Of a stretch of 64,000 nucleotides of DNA, positions 18,472 through 28,122 are shown in pieces. The first letter of the stretch is position 1. Every line of letters starts with the position of its first letter. This DNA comes from Nitratireductor sp. (lineage in GTDB: Bacteria; Pseudomonadota; Alphaproteobacteria; Rhizobiales; Rhizobiaceae). The stretch lies in assembly GCA_017854535.1 (NCBI GenBank), contig JAFMHL010000018.1, positions 1 through 64,000 on the forward strand, written 5' to 3'. The notes beneath the pieces are model-generated. The model made no database searches. It was not told where the DNA came from and worked only from the letters and a program-made list of their open reading frames with translations. Position numbers and translations under genes: made by a program.

Positions 18472-19221
18472 TTACGGGGCAGGGCCAAATCTTATCCTGA
18501 AACGACGGTTCTCTTTTCCCTTATTTTCTATCTTGCCTATGTGAATTTCACCAACCTCCTGCGTTTCACTCACATGGGTCCCGCCACAGGGCTGGCTGTC
18601 GATTGACGAGTTTTGCCCAATGCAAACAAGACGGATGTCGCCAAGACCTTTGGGCGGACGCACGTTCTTCGAGCGCACAATATCAGGGTTGGCCTCCAGC
18701 TCGGCTTCGCTGATCCATTGGTTAAAGATCGGATGATTTCCGCGCACCAATTCCATCATTTTCCCGCTAATGATTTCTTTGGTGATACTCTTACCCATTT
18801 CATCAGCAGGAATATCGAAGTCCACACGCGAATCGATTTCGTTTACATTGGCGCTGGTGATCGGATAGGGGCATACAACACCGAGTAAATGGCACGCCGT
18901 ATGCATTTGCATCAGCTTATATCGCCGTTCCCAATCGATATGAGATATGACGGTAGCGCCGATTTCGGGCAGCCTCTCACCATCAGCGGTAACCAAAACG
19001 ATCTCGTTCTTGTCAGCACCATTTACAGCAACAGCAATTTGGATTTTTAAACCATCTTCCAATTCTAAAAAGCCGCTATCGCCCGGTTGTCCGCCGCTTG
19101 TGGCATAAAAGTTGGTTGTGTCCAAAATTATGCCGCCACGCTCATTGATGCCAACTACTTTGCCTTCGCAGGCTGTCAGATAGGCATCTTCGAGAAATGC
19201 TTTTTTGGTTGCAAATGACAT
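18472..19221 (-). CDS. AlaX-type alanyl-tRNA editing protein
   Basis: 249 residues. A freestanding homologue of the AlaRS editing domain that hydrolyses mischarged Ser- (or Gly-) tRNA-Ala. The zinc ligands are visible: HTACH (H107 and H111) and CGGTH (about residue 205), together forming the HxxxH and CxxxH pattern. The opening contains the Thr/Ala-RS second additional domain signature TTNFYATSGGQPGD. The usual HTATH sequence reads HTACH here. It begins eight bases after cysK, a common rhizobial pairing, so the two are cotranscribed. Confidence 0.9.
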   Translation of the reverse strand: MSFATKKAFLEDAYLTACEGKVVGINERGGIILDTTNFYATSGGQPGDSGFLELEDGLKIQIAVAVNGADKNEIVLVTADGERLPEIGATVISHIDWERRYKLMQMHTACHLLGVVCPYPITSANVNEIDSRVDFDIPADEMGKSITKEIISGKMMELVRGNHPIFNQWISEAELEANPDIVRSKNVRPPKGLGDIRLVCIGQNSSIDSQPCGGTHVSETQEVGEIHIGKIENKGKENRRFRIRFGPAP

Positions 19222-19229
19222 GGAAGATG

Positions 19230-20273
19230 TTACGCGGCAGGTACGTCTTCATAAGGAATATCAAAACGCGGTTCACGCACCAGCCACTGTGGAATCGGTA
19301 ATTCCTTGGTCGCCAAAAACTCAGGGTTATAAAGCTTAGATTGGTAACGAGAACCATGGTCACAAAGAATTGTTACAATCGTATGGCCGGGGCCAAGATC
19401 TTTAGCTAGACGCATGGCGCCGGCTATATTCACGCCTGACGATCCGCCAAGGCAAAGACCTTCATGCTCAAGCAGATCAAATACGATAGGCACAGCTTCC
19501 TGATCAGAAATTTGATAGGCCATGTCTGGTTTGAAGCCATCAAGATTGGCCGTGATGCGGCCTTGTCCAATGCCTTCTGTAATAGAATCGCCTGACGCGC
19601 CCAACTCGCCGTTTTCATAGTAAGAATACAGAGCTGAGCCCATCGGGTCTGCGATTGCGATTTTGATATCTTTATTATGCTCTTTCAAGCCGATACCAAC
19701 ACCAGCCAAAGTTCCACCAGTCCCAACCGCCGAAACAAAGCCATGAACCTTGCCGTCCGTTTGCTCCCAAATTTCCTGAGCGGTTGTTCTAATATGCCCG
19801 TCACGATTGGCTACATTATCAAACTGGTTTGCCCAGATGGCGCCATTTGGAGATGTCTTTGCGATCTGCTCTGCCAATCGCCCTGATAGCTTCACATAGT
19901 TGTTTGGATTGCGATAAGGCACTGCGGCCACTTCAACCAGTTCTGCGCCCATTAAGCGAAGGGCGTCTTTCTTTTCTTGTGATTGGGTTTTTGGAATAAC
20001 GATAACGGTTTTGAATCCAAGCGCATTAGCAACAACGGTCAAGCCAATTCCCGTATTACCAGCAGTACCTTCAACAACAACGCCGCCGGGCTTCAACTCG
20101 CCGCGTTTGACCGCTTCTTGAATGATGAACAATCCAGCACGGTCTTTTACAGACTGACCAGGATTGGTGTACTCTGCTTTGCCAAGAATGGTGCAGCCGG
20201 TCGCTTCGGAAGCATGGGTGAGTTTGACAAGAGGTGTGTTGCCTATGGAGTCGAGGGTCGATGTTCTGATCAT
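19230..20273 (-). CDS. cysK: Cysteine synthase A
   Basis: 347 residues, longer than the 310-320 of enteric CysK but matching the alphaproteobacterial type. O-acetylserine sulfhydrylase replaces acetate of O-acetylserine by sulfide to form cysteine. The PLP lysine is in NPGQSVKDR (K43), the phosphate-binding and substrate loops are EGTAGNTG and VGTGGTLAG, and the C-terminal extension after TKELPIPQW is the extra part. An upstream TTG (20285) is open, but ATG 20273 has GGAA and gives the classical start. First gene of cysK-alaX-sseA-GNAT; cysE is far away at 53 kb. Confidence 0.93.
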   Translation of the reverse strand: MIRTSTLDSIGNTPLVKLTHASEATGCTILGKAEYTNPGQSVKDRAGLFIIQEAVKRGELKPGGVVVEGTAGNTGIGLTVVANALGFKTVIVIPKTQSQEKKDALRLMGAELVEVAAVPYRNPNNYVKLSGRLAEQIAKTSPNGAIWANQFDNVANRDGHIRTTAQEIWEQTDGKVHGFVSAVGTGGTLAGVGIGLKEHNKDIKIAIADPMGSALYSYYENGELGASGDSITEGIGQGRITANLDGFKPDMAYQISDQEAVPIVFDLLEHEGLCLGGSSGVNIAGAMRLAKDLGPGHTIVTILCDHGSRYQSKLYNPEFLATKELPIPQWLVREPRFDIPYEDVPAA

Positions 20274-20491
20274 GCTGGGTTCCAAAATAGATTTTGTTTA
20301 ACTTTGGAATCGAACCTAGGGCATTCTGAGCCTACTGGGCAAGGCGCAACCGGACAAAGCCGCAGGAATTGTCACAAATTGCAGGTTTAGAGAAACAAGA
20401 GTTTCAAGAATTTCCAATGTGCGGAAAACTAATTCACGAACCATCGCAGGAATGATGGCCTTTTTAGAAATTTGCTGTGAAGCTTAGAAAA

Positions 20492-20566
20492 TGGCTCCTC
20501 GGGCAGGATTTGAACCTGCGACCAATTGATTAACAGTCAACTGCTCTACCACTGAGCTACCGAGGA
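20492..20566 (-). tRNA. tRNA-Asn (anticodon GTT)
   Basis: A complete cloverleaf on the minus strand: acceptor TCCTCGG/CCGAGGA, D arm, anticodon loop CTGTTAA with GTT, T arm GCAGG-TTCAAAT-CCTGC, discriminator G and an encoded CCA. 75 bases including CCA. Confidence 0.97.
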
Positions 20567-20802
20567 ACATGAACTTGCGTTCGGCGAAGGCTATACAAAG
20601 GGAAAATGCATTTGCCAAGGCCTTGATGCGTTTTTTCTGGTCTAATTTTGCCCATAAACAAAATTGTCTGATTTCCACGCTGATCAAGATGGGATTTCCA
20701 GCTTATCTTAACCCTTGATTGGCTTTGAACATAAAAAATTGTCTTATGAGGCGAGCGAGGCCTTGCGTGTCAAAATGAAATCGCTTACGACCCCGTTTGG
20801 AT

Positions 20803-20876
20803 GGCCTCGTGGCGGAGTGGTTACGCAGAGGACTGCAAATCCTTTTATTCCGGTTCGATTCCGGACGAGGCCTCCA
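20803..20876 (+). tRNA. tRNA-Cys (anticodon GCA)
   Basis: Acceptor GGCCTCG/CGAGGCC, anticodon loop CTGCAAA with GCA in the arm AGGA-CTGCAAA-TCCT, T arm CCGG-TTCGATT-CCGG, discriminator T and an encoded CCA. 74 bases. It sits 81 bases before the methyltransferase gene. Confidence 0.97.
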
Positions 20877-20957
20877 AATCGGTTCTGGGATTCGTTCCTC
20901 ATTGCCTATATGAACGGGTTGAACCACGACCCAACAAAATTTGATCTGGATTTGCCC

Positions 20958-21611
20958 ATGCTCGATTTAAAGAAAACCAGACAGAATATGGTAGATTGTC
21001 AGATCAGAACCAGCGATGTGACCAATCATGCTTTGATCGATGCATTGCTTCAGGTGCCTCGCGAAGAATTTGCTCCCGATAGCGTACCTGAATTGGCTTA
21101 TATCGATGAAGATATCGCGCTTGGCGGCGGTCGCTATATGATGGAACCCGCTCCATTTGCCAAACTCGCCCAAGCCGTTGGCGTTGGACCAGAAGATATT
21201 GTTCTCGATATTGGTTGCGCCACAGGTTATTCATCAGCCGTGTTATCACGTTTTGCGTCTGTTGTTATCGCTTTGGAAGAAAACAAAGAACTGGCAGATG
21301 CTGCGCTGAAAACACTTGATGCGCTGGATTTCGACAATGTTGCCGTTGTGCAGGGTGAATTGACAAAAGGTTATCCAAGCGAAGGCCCTTATGATGTCAT
21401 TTTCGTAAATGGTGCCGTTCAACAGCTTCCTGATACGCTTTTTGCCCAACTTAAAGATGGCGGCAAGCTGATCGTTGTTGAAGGTATTGGCAATACTGGA
21501 ATCGCTAGGCTATATCTGCGCAGAGGCGAAGATATCAGTGGTCGTAATCTGTTTAACTGCGCTGTGAAGGCCTTGCCGGGTTTTGAAAAGAAAGCGGAAT
21601 TCGTTTTTTAA
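20958..21611 (+). CDS. Protein-L-isoaspartate O-methyltransferase family protein
   Basis: 217 residues with the PCMT fold: N-terminal MVDCQIRTSDVTNHALIDAL, then the SAM-binding LDIGCATGYSSAV (about 78-90) and VNGAVQQLPD. PCMT repairs isoaspartyl residues, but the members found directly before tolC in Rhizobiales lack some canonical residues and their substrate is not established. The frame is open upstream through the tRNA-Cys gene; I chose ATG 20958, with ATG 20910 possible. The order PCMT-tolC-DUF2497-valS is the conserved rhizobial one. Confidence 0.88.
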   Translation: MLDLKKTRQNMVDCQIRTSDVTNHALIDALLQVPREEFAPDSVPELAYIDEDIALGGGRYMMEPAPFAKLAQAVGVGPEDIVLDIGCATGYSSAVLSRFASVVIALEENKELADAALKTLDALDFDNVAVVQGELTKGYPSEGPYDVIFVNGAVQQLPDTLFAQLKDGGKLIVVEGIGNTGIARLYLRRGEDISGRNLFNCAVKALPGFEKKAEFVF

Positions 21612-21631
21612 GCGGATTGGTTCGCCTTTTT
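21612..21631 (+). terminator. Weak terminator after the PCMT-like gene
   Basis: GCGGA/TTCGC five-base stem with a TTGG loop followed by CTTTTTG directly after the stop codon. Short stem, so low confidence. Confidence 0.35.
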
Positions 21632-21867
21632 GTTGTTGCAAAGATGCAACGCAACAATCTGTTTGTTAACATTGCAGTGAATTAATTTGACCGCGTGGGC
21701 CGGTGGTTTAACATTATTTTTAAGTGATAGGGGCGAAACGCAATTCTGACGATTTTGCAAAAGTCGTTTTGGATAATTTTGCCAAAATACCAAAAAAGAC
21801 ACGGATTCTTGCAATTGCTTAACCATTTTCATGGATAAAGCCGTGAGCTGAATGAAGTTGGATTGTT

Positions 21868-23265
21868 ATGCGTAGTAAAAAGAATTTGGCGATAGCGCTG
21901 TTATGTGCGGGAACTTTCTTGAGCCCCGTTGTCTCATTTGCTGAGAGTTTGAATGAAGCATTGGCTCTTGCCTATGCCAACAACCCCTCAATTAATGCCC
22001 AGCGCGCAAACACCAGATCCATAGATGAAACGGTTGCTATCGCTAAGTCTGGTTATCGTCCAGTGATATCAGGAAATGCAGATATCGGACGCTCTTGGAG
22101 CAAGACAAAAAGTCCGACCACTTCTTTCTTCGAAACTACATCCGGCGGCACTACTGAAACAACCTTAACACCTGGTGGGTTCGGCGTTACAATTTCTCAA
22201 AGTCTATTCGATGGCTTTCAAACACAGAATAATGTGAATGCGGCAAAAGCTGGCGTGATGGCCAGCCGGGAAACGCTCCGTAATGTTGAGCAAAATATCC
22301 TCTTTGATGCTGCATCTGCATATTTGGATGTGATCCAAAACTCTTTGATCGCCAACTACCGCGTTCAAGCTCTTCAGTTTCTCAACGAGCAGGTTCGCTC
22401 TGAGACGAGCAGATTTGAGGTTGGGGAGAGCACCAGAACAGATGTGGCTCAGGCAAAAGCAAGAAGATCAGGCGCTGAGGCTCAGTTAAGCGTGGCTCGT
22501 GCGGCGCTTAGGTCTAGCAAAGCAGTTTATCAGCAATTGATTGGAAAAGAACCCGGTAAACTCAGGACACCAAAAGGCGTGCACGGGCTGCTGCCAAAAT
22601 CACTTTCAACCGCGATCGCTGTCGCAACTGCAAACCATCCGGTCGTCAAAGCCACCAACCATTTGGTTGATCAAGCGCAATTTAACGTTAAGTCCAGCGA
22701 AGGTAGCTTGCTTCCCCAATTGTCGATTAATGGTCAAGTGAACCGCCGCTATAACGTTGCTGAAGATACAGACCGCGATTCTGCTCAAATTACAGCGAAT
22801 TTGAATGTGCCAATTTACCAAGGTGGGCGTGTCTCAGCGCAGGTTCGCCAAGGCAAGGAAGTGCTGGGACAGCGTAGAATTGAAGTTGATGGATCGGTTA
22901 ATAATGTCCGCGCAGCCGTGATTTCTGCCTATAGCCAACTTGAAGCCGCGCGTTCTGCCAGTATTGCGAATAAAACTCAGGCAGATGCAGCTAAATTGGC
23001 GCTGGAAGGCGTTGTTGAAGAGCGAAATGTTGGTCAGAGAACCACGCTTGACGTTCTTAATACGCAACAAGATGTTCTTAATGCCCAAATCGCTTTGGCT
23101 CAGTCAGAACGTGATTTGATTGTGGCATCTTACGCAGCACTGTCTGCAATCGGTAAGTTGGACACCGCTACTCTGTCGTTAAAGGTTGCAAAATACGAGC
23201 CTGAAGACCATTACGAATTGGTCAAAGACAAGTGGTTTGGCCTGCGCACCCCTGATGGTCAATAG
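21868..23265 (+). CDS. tolC: TolC family outer membrane channel protein
   Basis: 465 residues with a signal peptide cleaved near SFAESL (about residue 25). The body shows the two-fold repeat of outer membrane efflux proteins: long helical stretches (for example 130-215 and 335-410) alternating with beta segments, GFGVTISQSLFDGFQT in the first repeat and TANLNVPIYQGGRVSAQVRQ in the second. It should form the trimeric outer membrane duct for type I secretion and RND/MFS export. No partner pump gene is adjacent, as usual in Rhizobiales where TolC is shared among systems. Confidence 0.93.
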   Translation: MRSKKNLAIALLCAGTFLSPVVSFAESLNEALALAYANNPSINAQRANTRSIDETVAIAKSGYRPVISGNADIGRSWSKTKSPTTSFFETTSGGTTETTLTPGGFGVTISQSLFDGFQTQNNVNAAKAGVMASRETLRNVEQNILFDAASAYLDVIQNSLIANYRVQALQFLNEQVRSETSRFEVGESTRTDVAQAKARRSGAEAQLSVARAALRSSKAVYQQLIGKEPGKLRTPKGVHGLLPKSLSTAIAVATANHPVVKATNHLVDQAQFNVKSSEGSLLPQLSINGQVNRRYNVAEDTDRDSAQITANLNVPIYQGGRVSAQVRQGKEVLGQRRIEVDGSVNNVRAAVISAYSQLEAARSASIANKTQADAAKLALEGVVEERNVGQRTTLDVLNTQQDVLNAQIALAQSERDLIVASYAALSAIGKLDTATLSLKVAKYEPEDHYELVKDKWFGLRTPDGQ

Positions 23266-23392
23266 TAAGCTTAGCAAACTCCCAGAAGCTAAACTGTACC
23301 TGTAAGGCAACTTTGTTTATTGTTTTCCAATACATCTATTCGATTCGATTCGAATAATGAATCTTTTGTTGTAGACAGGGTGTTGGGGATTT

Positions 23393-24355
23393 ATGGGCGA
23401 AGCATTACCAAAAGAAGGGTCAATGGAAGATATCTTGGCTTCTATTCGCCGGATTATTTCTGCAGACACCTCGAAAAAAGATGCTGTTGCCAAAATTGAG
23501 CCAGATCCAATTGCAACAGCAAATCCTATAAGAAAACCGATCCCTGTTGAAACACAAAAGCCTGTGACTGGAAGCTTGTCGGCACTGGCTGAGCAAATCA
23601 AATCAGAGCGCAGTGCTGCATCCTCCGCTCATCAAATTTCCGATAACAAAGACCAATCAGAAACGTTGGAAAAGCCCATTGCGGCTGCCACCGAGACTTT
23701 GCCGGCAACAAAGGCAGAACCAGAGCCATTGATTGAAACATCGAAGAGCCCAATGTCTTTCTCCGCTTTAGCCGAAAAAGTGACAGGGCGTGAAACTGTA
23801 CAGAGCTCTAAACCGTTGACGGAAACCGCTATTAAAAACGCTGAAAGTCCTAATGAGGTTTTGCCTGTTGAAAGTGAGGTTGTGGCCTCAACTATAGCGT
23901 CGCCAACGCCTAATTCTTCAGGACTTTCTTTGAAAGATCTGGCCAGCAAAGTAAATGAGGCCGCTAGCGTCAGCGCCCCAGATGGCAAAGAAAGCAAACC
24001 CAAAGTCGATATATTAGCTTCAGCCATTGGCGCGGCTGCTAAAAGTGAAGCTAGCCATGCCTCTGAAATTGTAAAACCTTCAACTACAGTGACCGAAAAA
24101 CCCGCAGAACCAGTTCAAGCTGACAGCGAGGAGCGTTCGGTCGAAGCGTTCAAAGAAGCTTTGGTCGCGCCTTCAACGCAAGCTGCTGTAACAAATTCCA
24201 TGGACCGTTTGCGTAAATCCGTCGAAGACATCGATACGGCTCATGTGGAAAATGTTTTGCGGCCGATGTTAAAAACCTGGTTAGACGAAAATTTGCCGTC
24301 TTTAGTCGAAAAAATGGTTCAGGCTGAAATTTCTAAAATAACAGCAAAGAAATAG
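23393..24355 (+). CDS. DUF2497 family protein, PopZ-like polar organising protein
   Basis: 320 residues. Low-complexity acidic, Pro/Ala/Ser-rich centre between two conserved ends. The N-terminus has EGSMEDILASIRRIIS (about residues 7-22) and the C-terminus (about 265-320) has VENVLRPMLKTWLDENLP followed by a helical end. This bipartite layout is that of PopZ, which forms condensates at cell poles and anchors centromere and cell-cycle proteins in Caulobacter and Agrobacterium. Length is above Caulobacter PopZ (177) but similar to rhizobial homologues. Located between tolC and valS in the conserved rhizobial order. Confidence 0.87.
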   Translation: MGEALPKEGSMEDILASIRRIISADTSKKDAVAKIEPDPIATANPIRKPIPVETQKPVTGSLSALAEQIKSERSAASSAHQISDNKDQSETLEKPIAAATETLPATKAEPEPLIETSKSPMSFSALAEKVTGRETVQSSKPLTETAIKNAESPNEVLPVESEVVASTIASPTPNSSGLSLKDLASKVNEAASVSAPDGKESKPKVDILASAIGAAAKSEASHASEIVKPSTTVTEKPAEPVQADSEERSVEAFKEALVAPSTQAAVTNSMDRLRKSVEDIDTAHVENVLRPMLKTWLDENLPSLVEKMVQAEISKITAKK

Positions 24356-24494
24356 CATTACAGCGTCATGCGCTCTCGAAAGAGCCTCAATTAGGCTGGT
24401 ACTGCAAGCCTAATGTATTGTCTTGTTGACTTGATCGCGCTCATTCGCTTTACACAGCTTCAAAGAGATTCAACCTTATTCAAAGGAACCGCCT

Positions 24495-27467
24495 GTGCGC
24501 GGTTTAATTGGTCAGAAAATGCTAGAGAAAAATTACGATCCCAACAGCGCCGAACCGCGCATTGCCAAGAAATGGGACGATGCCAATGCCTTTGCGGCAG
24601 GGGCAGGCATTGCTGCGAAGACTGATGGCGAGGCTGATCCATTTTGCATCGTAATTCCGCCGCCAAACGTCACCGGGTCACTGCATATGGGCCATGCGCT
24701 CAACAACACGTTACAGGATATTCTGGTTCGTTTTGAGCGTATGCGTGGCAAGGATGTTCTCTGGCAACCGGGCATGGACCATGCGGGCATCGCAACGCAA
24801 ATGGTTGTTGAGCGCCAACTCGCCGAGCGTCAGCAGCCAGACCGTCACGCCATGGGCCGCGAGAAATTCGTCGAGCGTATTTGGGACTGGAAAGAAGAAA
24901 GCGGCGGCACGATTTTCAATCAGTTAAAACGCCTCGGGGCATCTTGCGACTGGTCACGCGAAAAATTCACCATGGGCGAGCGCAACAATGATAGCGACCA
25001 GATGCAAAAAGCGGTGGCTGAGGTTTTTGTTCGCTTGTTCAATGAAGGTCTGATTTATCGTGGCAAACGGCTCGTGAACTGGGATCCAAAATTCCAAACA
25101 GCCATCTCTGATCTTGAAGTCGAGAACACCGAAGTCGATGGCCATATGTGGCACTTCAAATATCCGCTGGCAGGTGGCGAGACTTACGAATATGTGGAGA
25201 AAGACGAGGAGGGGAATGTAACCCTTCGCGAGACACGTGACTATATTTCGATTGCCACAACCCGTCCTGAAACCATGCTGGGCGATGGGGCTGTTGCGGT
25301 ACATCCTAACGATGAACGCTATGCGCCAATCATCGGAAAATTATGCGAAATTCCGGTGGGGCCGAAAGAGCATCGCCGTCTGATCCCGATCATAACTGAT
25401 GAATATCCTGACAAGGATTTTGGTTCAGGTGCCGTTAAGATCACTGGCGCCCATGACTTCAACGATTATCAGGTTGCCAAGCGCAAAGACATTCCGTGCT
25501 ATCGTTTGATGGATGTTAAGGCAGCCATGCGCGACGATGGTGATGCTTACGCAACCTTTGCACAGCAAGCGGCTGAAATTGTCAAATCCGGCAAGCTGCC
25601 TGATGAGAATACAGTTGATGCTATCAATCTGGTTCCCGATGAATATCGCGGGCTGGATCGCTTTGATGCGCGCAAGAAGGTTGTTGCGGATATCACCGCC
25701 GAAGGTCTTGCAGTGATGACAACTGACGAGGAGGGCACTGCCATTCCTTTCGTCGAGAACAATAAAATCATGCAGCCTTTTGGTGATCGCTCCGGTGTTG
25801 TTATCGAACCTATGCTGACAGACCAGTGGTTTGCTGATGCGGAAACATTGGCGAAACCCGCTTTGGCTTCTGTCAAAGAAGGCCGCACGAATTTCGTGCC
25901 GAAGAATTGGGAGAATACCTATTTCAACTGGATGGAAAACATTCAGCCTTGGTGTATCTCACGCCAGCTTTGGTGGGGCCATCAGATTCCTGCTTGGTAT
26001 GGACCAGACGGTCATATTTTCGTTGCTGAAAGTGAAGAGCTTGCACTTGATGCTGCAGTAAACCATTACCTCGCATTCGAAGGCCCATGGAAAGCGTGGG
26101 TTGAAGAAAAGATGAATAATTTCAAGCCAGGTGAAATCATTCAGCGCGATCCTGACGTGCTCGATACTTGGTTCTCCTCAGCGCTATGGCCTTTCTCGAC
26201 GCTCGGTTGGCCAGAGAACACCAAGGAGCTTGAAAAATATTACCAAACCGATGTTCTGATTACTGGCTTTGACATCATCTTCTTCTGGGTAGCCCGCATG
26301 ATGATGATGGGTCTGCACTTCATGAAAGATGAAGAGGGCAATCCTGTAGAGCCATTCCACACGGTCTATGTGCACGCTTTGGTGCGCGACAAGACTGGCG
26401 CTAAAATGTCGAAGTCAAAAGGAAATGTGATTGACCCGCTTGACCTGATCGAAGAATACGGCGCAGACGCGCTGCGCTTCACGCTGGCAATTATGGCTGC
26501 ACAGGGTAGGGATGTTAAACTCGATCCTGCCCGCATCGCAGGCTATCGTAATTTTGGCACCAAGCTTTGGAACGCGACACGCTTTGCAGAAATGAATGGC
26601 GCGAAACATGGCGCGGCGTTTGATCCCTCAACGGCAAAGCTAACGATCAACCGCTGGATCCTTGCTGAGCTATCCAAATGCGTTGCCGATGTCACATCCA
26701 ACATAGAAAAATATCGTTTCAACGATGCAGCTGGCGCTGCGTATAAATTTGTTTGGAACGCGGTTTGCGACTGGTATCTGGAATTGCTAAAGCCAGTATT
26801 CATGGGCGAAGATGAAGCAGCAAAAGCCGAAGCCCAAGCTTGTGCTGGTTATGTGCTTGATCAAATCTACAAGCTTTTGCATCCATTCATGCCGTTTATG
26901 ACCGAAGAATTATGGGACACAACCGCTGACCGAAAGGGCGCCTTGCTTTGTCATGCACCTTGGCCAGAAACTGGCCCAGGGGATGAAAGCGCTGCCGCTG
27001 AAATCAACTGGCTTGTTTCGCTGATTTCCGAGATACGTTCTGCTCGTGCAGAAATGGGCGTTAAGCCTAGCGATATCATGCCTTTGGTGGTTGTTGGCGC
27101 TAACAGCGAAACTAGATCTCATGTGGGTACGCACCAGCCTGCGCTTTCGCGATTAGCGCGCGTTGATCCTGTAACCCTTGCCGATGCTGCACCAAAAGGC
27201 TCGGCTCAAGTTGTATTTGGCGAGGCGGTCTATTGCTTGCCGCTTGAAGGGATTGTTGATCTTTCCGCTGAGGCTGATCGTCTTTCCAAAGAGCTGAAAA
27301 AACTCGATGGCGAGATCAAGCGTCTTGATGGCAAATTGGGCAATGCTAAATTTGTTGCCAATGCGCCTGATGAAGTTGTGGCTGAAGAACGCGAAAAGTT
27401 GGCTGAATATAAACAGCAGCGCGAACGGACATCAGCGGCCTATGATCGGGTTAAAGAGGCGGGTTAA
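24495..27467 (+). CDS. valS: Valyl-tRNA synthetase
   Basis: 990 residues. Class I synthetase charging tRNA-Val. HIGH-type motif in PPNVTGSLHMGH (about residues 54-65), CP1 editing domain with TTRPETMLGD (about 255), GFDIIFFWVARM, KMSKS (about 638), anticodon-binding domain, and the C-terminal coiled coil (about 925-990). GTG 24495 has AAAGGA at good spacing. ATG 24519 would begin with MLEKNYDP as most rhizobial ValRS do but has no ribosome site, so the start is ambiguous by eight residues. Confidence 0.97.
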   Translation: MRGLIGQKMLEKNYDPNSAEPRIAKKWDDANAFAAGAGIAAKTDGEADPFCIVIPPPNVTGSLHMGHALNNTLQDILVRFERMRGKDVLWQPGMDHAGIATQMVVERQLAERQQPDRHAMGREKFVERIWDWKEESGGTIFNQLKRLGASCDWSREKFTMGERNNDSDQMQKAVAEVFVRLFNEGLIYRGKRLVNWDPKFQTAISDLEVENTEVDGHMWHFKYPLAGGETYEYVEKDEEGNVTLRETRDYISIATTRPETMLGDGAVAVHPNDERYAPIIGKLCEIPVGPKEHRRLIPIITDEYPDKDFGSGAVKITGAHDFNDYQVAKRKDIPCYRLMDVKAAMRDDGDAYATFAQQAAEIVKSGKLPDENTVDAINLVPDEYRGLDRFDARKKVVADITAEGLAVMTTDEEGTAIPFVENNKIMQPFGDRSGVVIEPMLTDQWFADAETLAKPALASVKEGRTNFVPKNWENTYFNWMENIQPWCISRQLWWGHQIPAWYGPDGHIFVAESEELALDAAVNHYLAFEGPWKAWVEEKMNNFKPGEIIQRDPDVLDTWFSSALWPFSTLGWPENTKELEKYYQTDVLITGFDIIFFWVARMMMMGLHFMKDEEGNPVEPFHTVYVHALVRDKTGAKMSKSKGNVIDPLDLIEEYGADALRFTLAIMAAQGRDVKLDPARIAGYRNFGTKLWNATRFAEMNGAKHGAAFDPSTAKLTINRWILAELSKCVADVTSNIEKYRFNDAAGAAYKFVWNAVCDWYLELLKPVFMGEDEAAKAEAQACAGYVLDQIYKLLHPFMPFMTEELWDTTADRKGALLCHAPWPETGPGDESAAAEINWLVSLISEIRSARAEMGVKPSDIMPLVVVGANSETRSHVGTHQPALSRLARVDPVTLADAAPKGSAQVVFGEAVYCLPLEGIVDLSAEADRLSKELKKLDGEIKRLDGKLGNAKFVANAPDEVVAEEREKLAEYKQQRERTSAAYDRVKEAG

Positions 27468-27483
27468 GTTTGCTTGGCGCGTC

Positions 27484-28122
27484 TTATTTCTTCCGGCTAG
27501 TAATCACCCAGCCGGTTGAGCCTTCAACATTTTCAAGATGGAACCCATGGTCGCGGGAGAGGATTTCGATTTTCCCCTCTGAAACAAGCGCATCCAATTT
27601 CGCAGGAAAGCCGCCTTCATTGTAATAATGATCATTAAGGCCAATGACCAAAAGGCCATTTGATTTTAAAAGGCGAAGAATTTCATCAATGGCATTGGGT
27701 TCTACATGCCCAAAGGAAAACACACCAACGCAAGTCGTAGCATCATAGATAGCGTCTTCAGCGTCAATCGGCGGTTCGTTCAAATTGGTTTCAAACAAGC
27801 GTTTGTAGACTTGTTTAGCTTTCGCCTTTTCCAACATTTCGGCAGAGAGATCGCATCCATCGATATTCTTGTATCCTGCATGTTGTAGGGCGATTCCAGA
27901 AAGACCTGTCCCACAACCAATATCAAGAATTTTTGCTTCCGGTTTTAAACCATGCTGAACCAAAGCCTCAGCGCAGCGCTGCGGTTGGCGATAACCTTTG
28001 TCGGTTCCAATCTCCTGATCATAACTATTTGCCCAAAGGGCATAATGCGCTTTCGTCTGATCAGCGTTTTGCAGGCTATAGGCACTGGCAAAATGTTCCT
28101 GAGGCTTTTCTTTGTCTGTCAT
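27484..28122 (-). CDS. Class I SAM-dependent methyltransferase
   Basis: 212 residues. The SAM motif I is ILDIGCGTGLSG (about 66-77), followed by a motif II aspartate in NIDGCDLSAEM. The N-terminal DQTKAHYALWANSYDQEIG resembles the Williams-Beuren/UbiE-like methyltransferase group. Substrate unknown. The frame is open 19 codons upstream, but ATG 28122 has GAAGG nearby. It converges on valS, whose stop is 17 bases away. Confidence 0.85.
   Translation of the reverse strand: MTDKEKPQEHFASAYSLQNADQTKAHYALWANSYDQEIGTDKGYRQPQRCAEALVQHGLKPEAKILDIGCGTGLSGIALQHAGYKNIDGCDLSAEMLEKAKAKQVYKRLFETNLNEPPIDAEDAIYDATTCVGVFSFGHVEPNAIDEILRLLKSNGLLVIGLNDHYYNEGGFPAKLDALVSEGKIEILSRDHGFHLENVEGSTGWVITSRKK

Noticed and set aside
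20484-20687. Minus-strand frame of 67 residues through tRNA-Asn
   Set aside because: It overlaps a complete tRNA gene, so coding is unlikely.
23338-23352. Three tandem ATTCG units before the PopZ-like gene
   Set aside because: Too short and without further copies to be a meaningful repeat.
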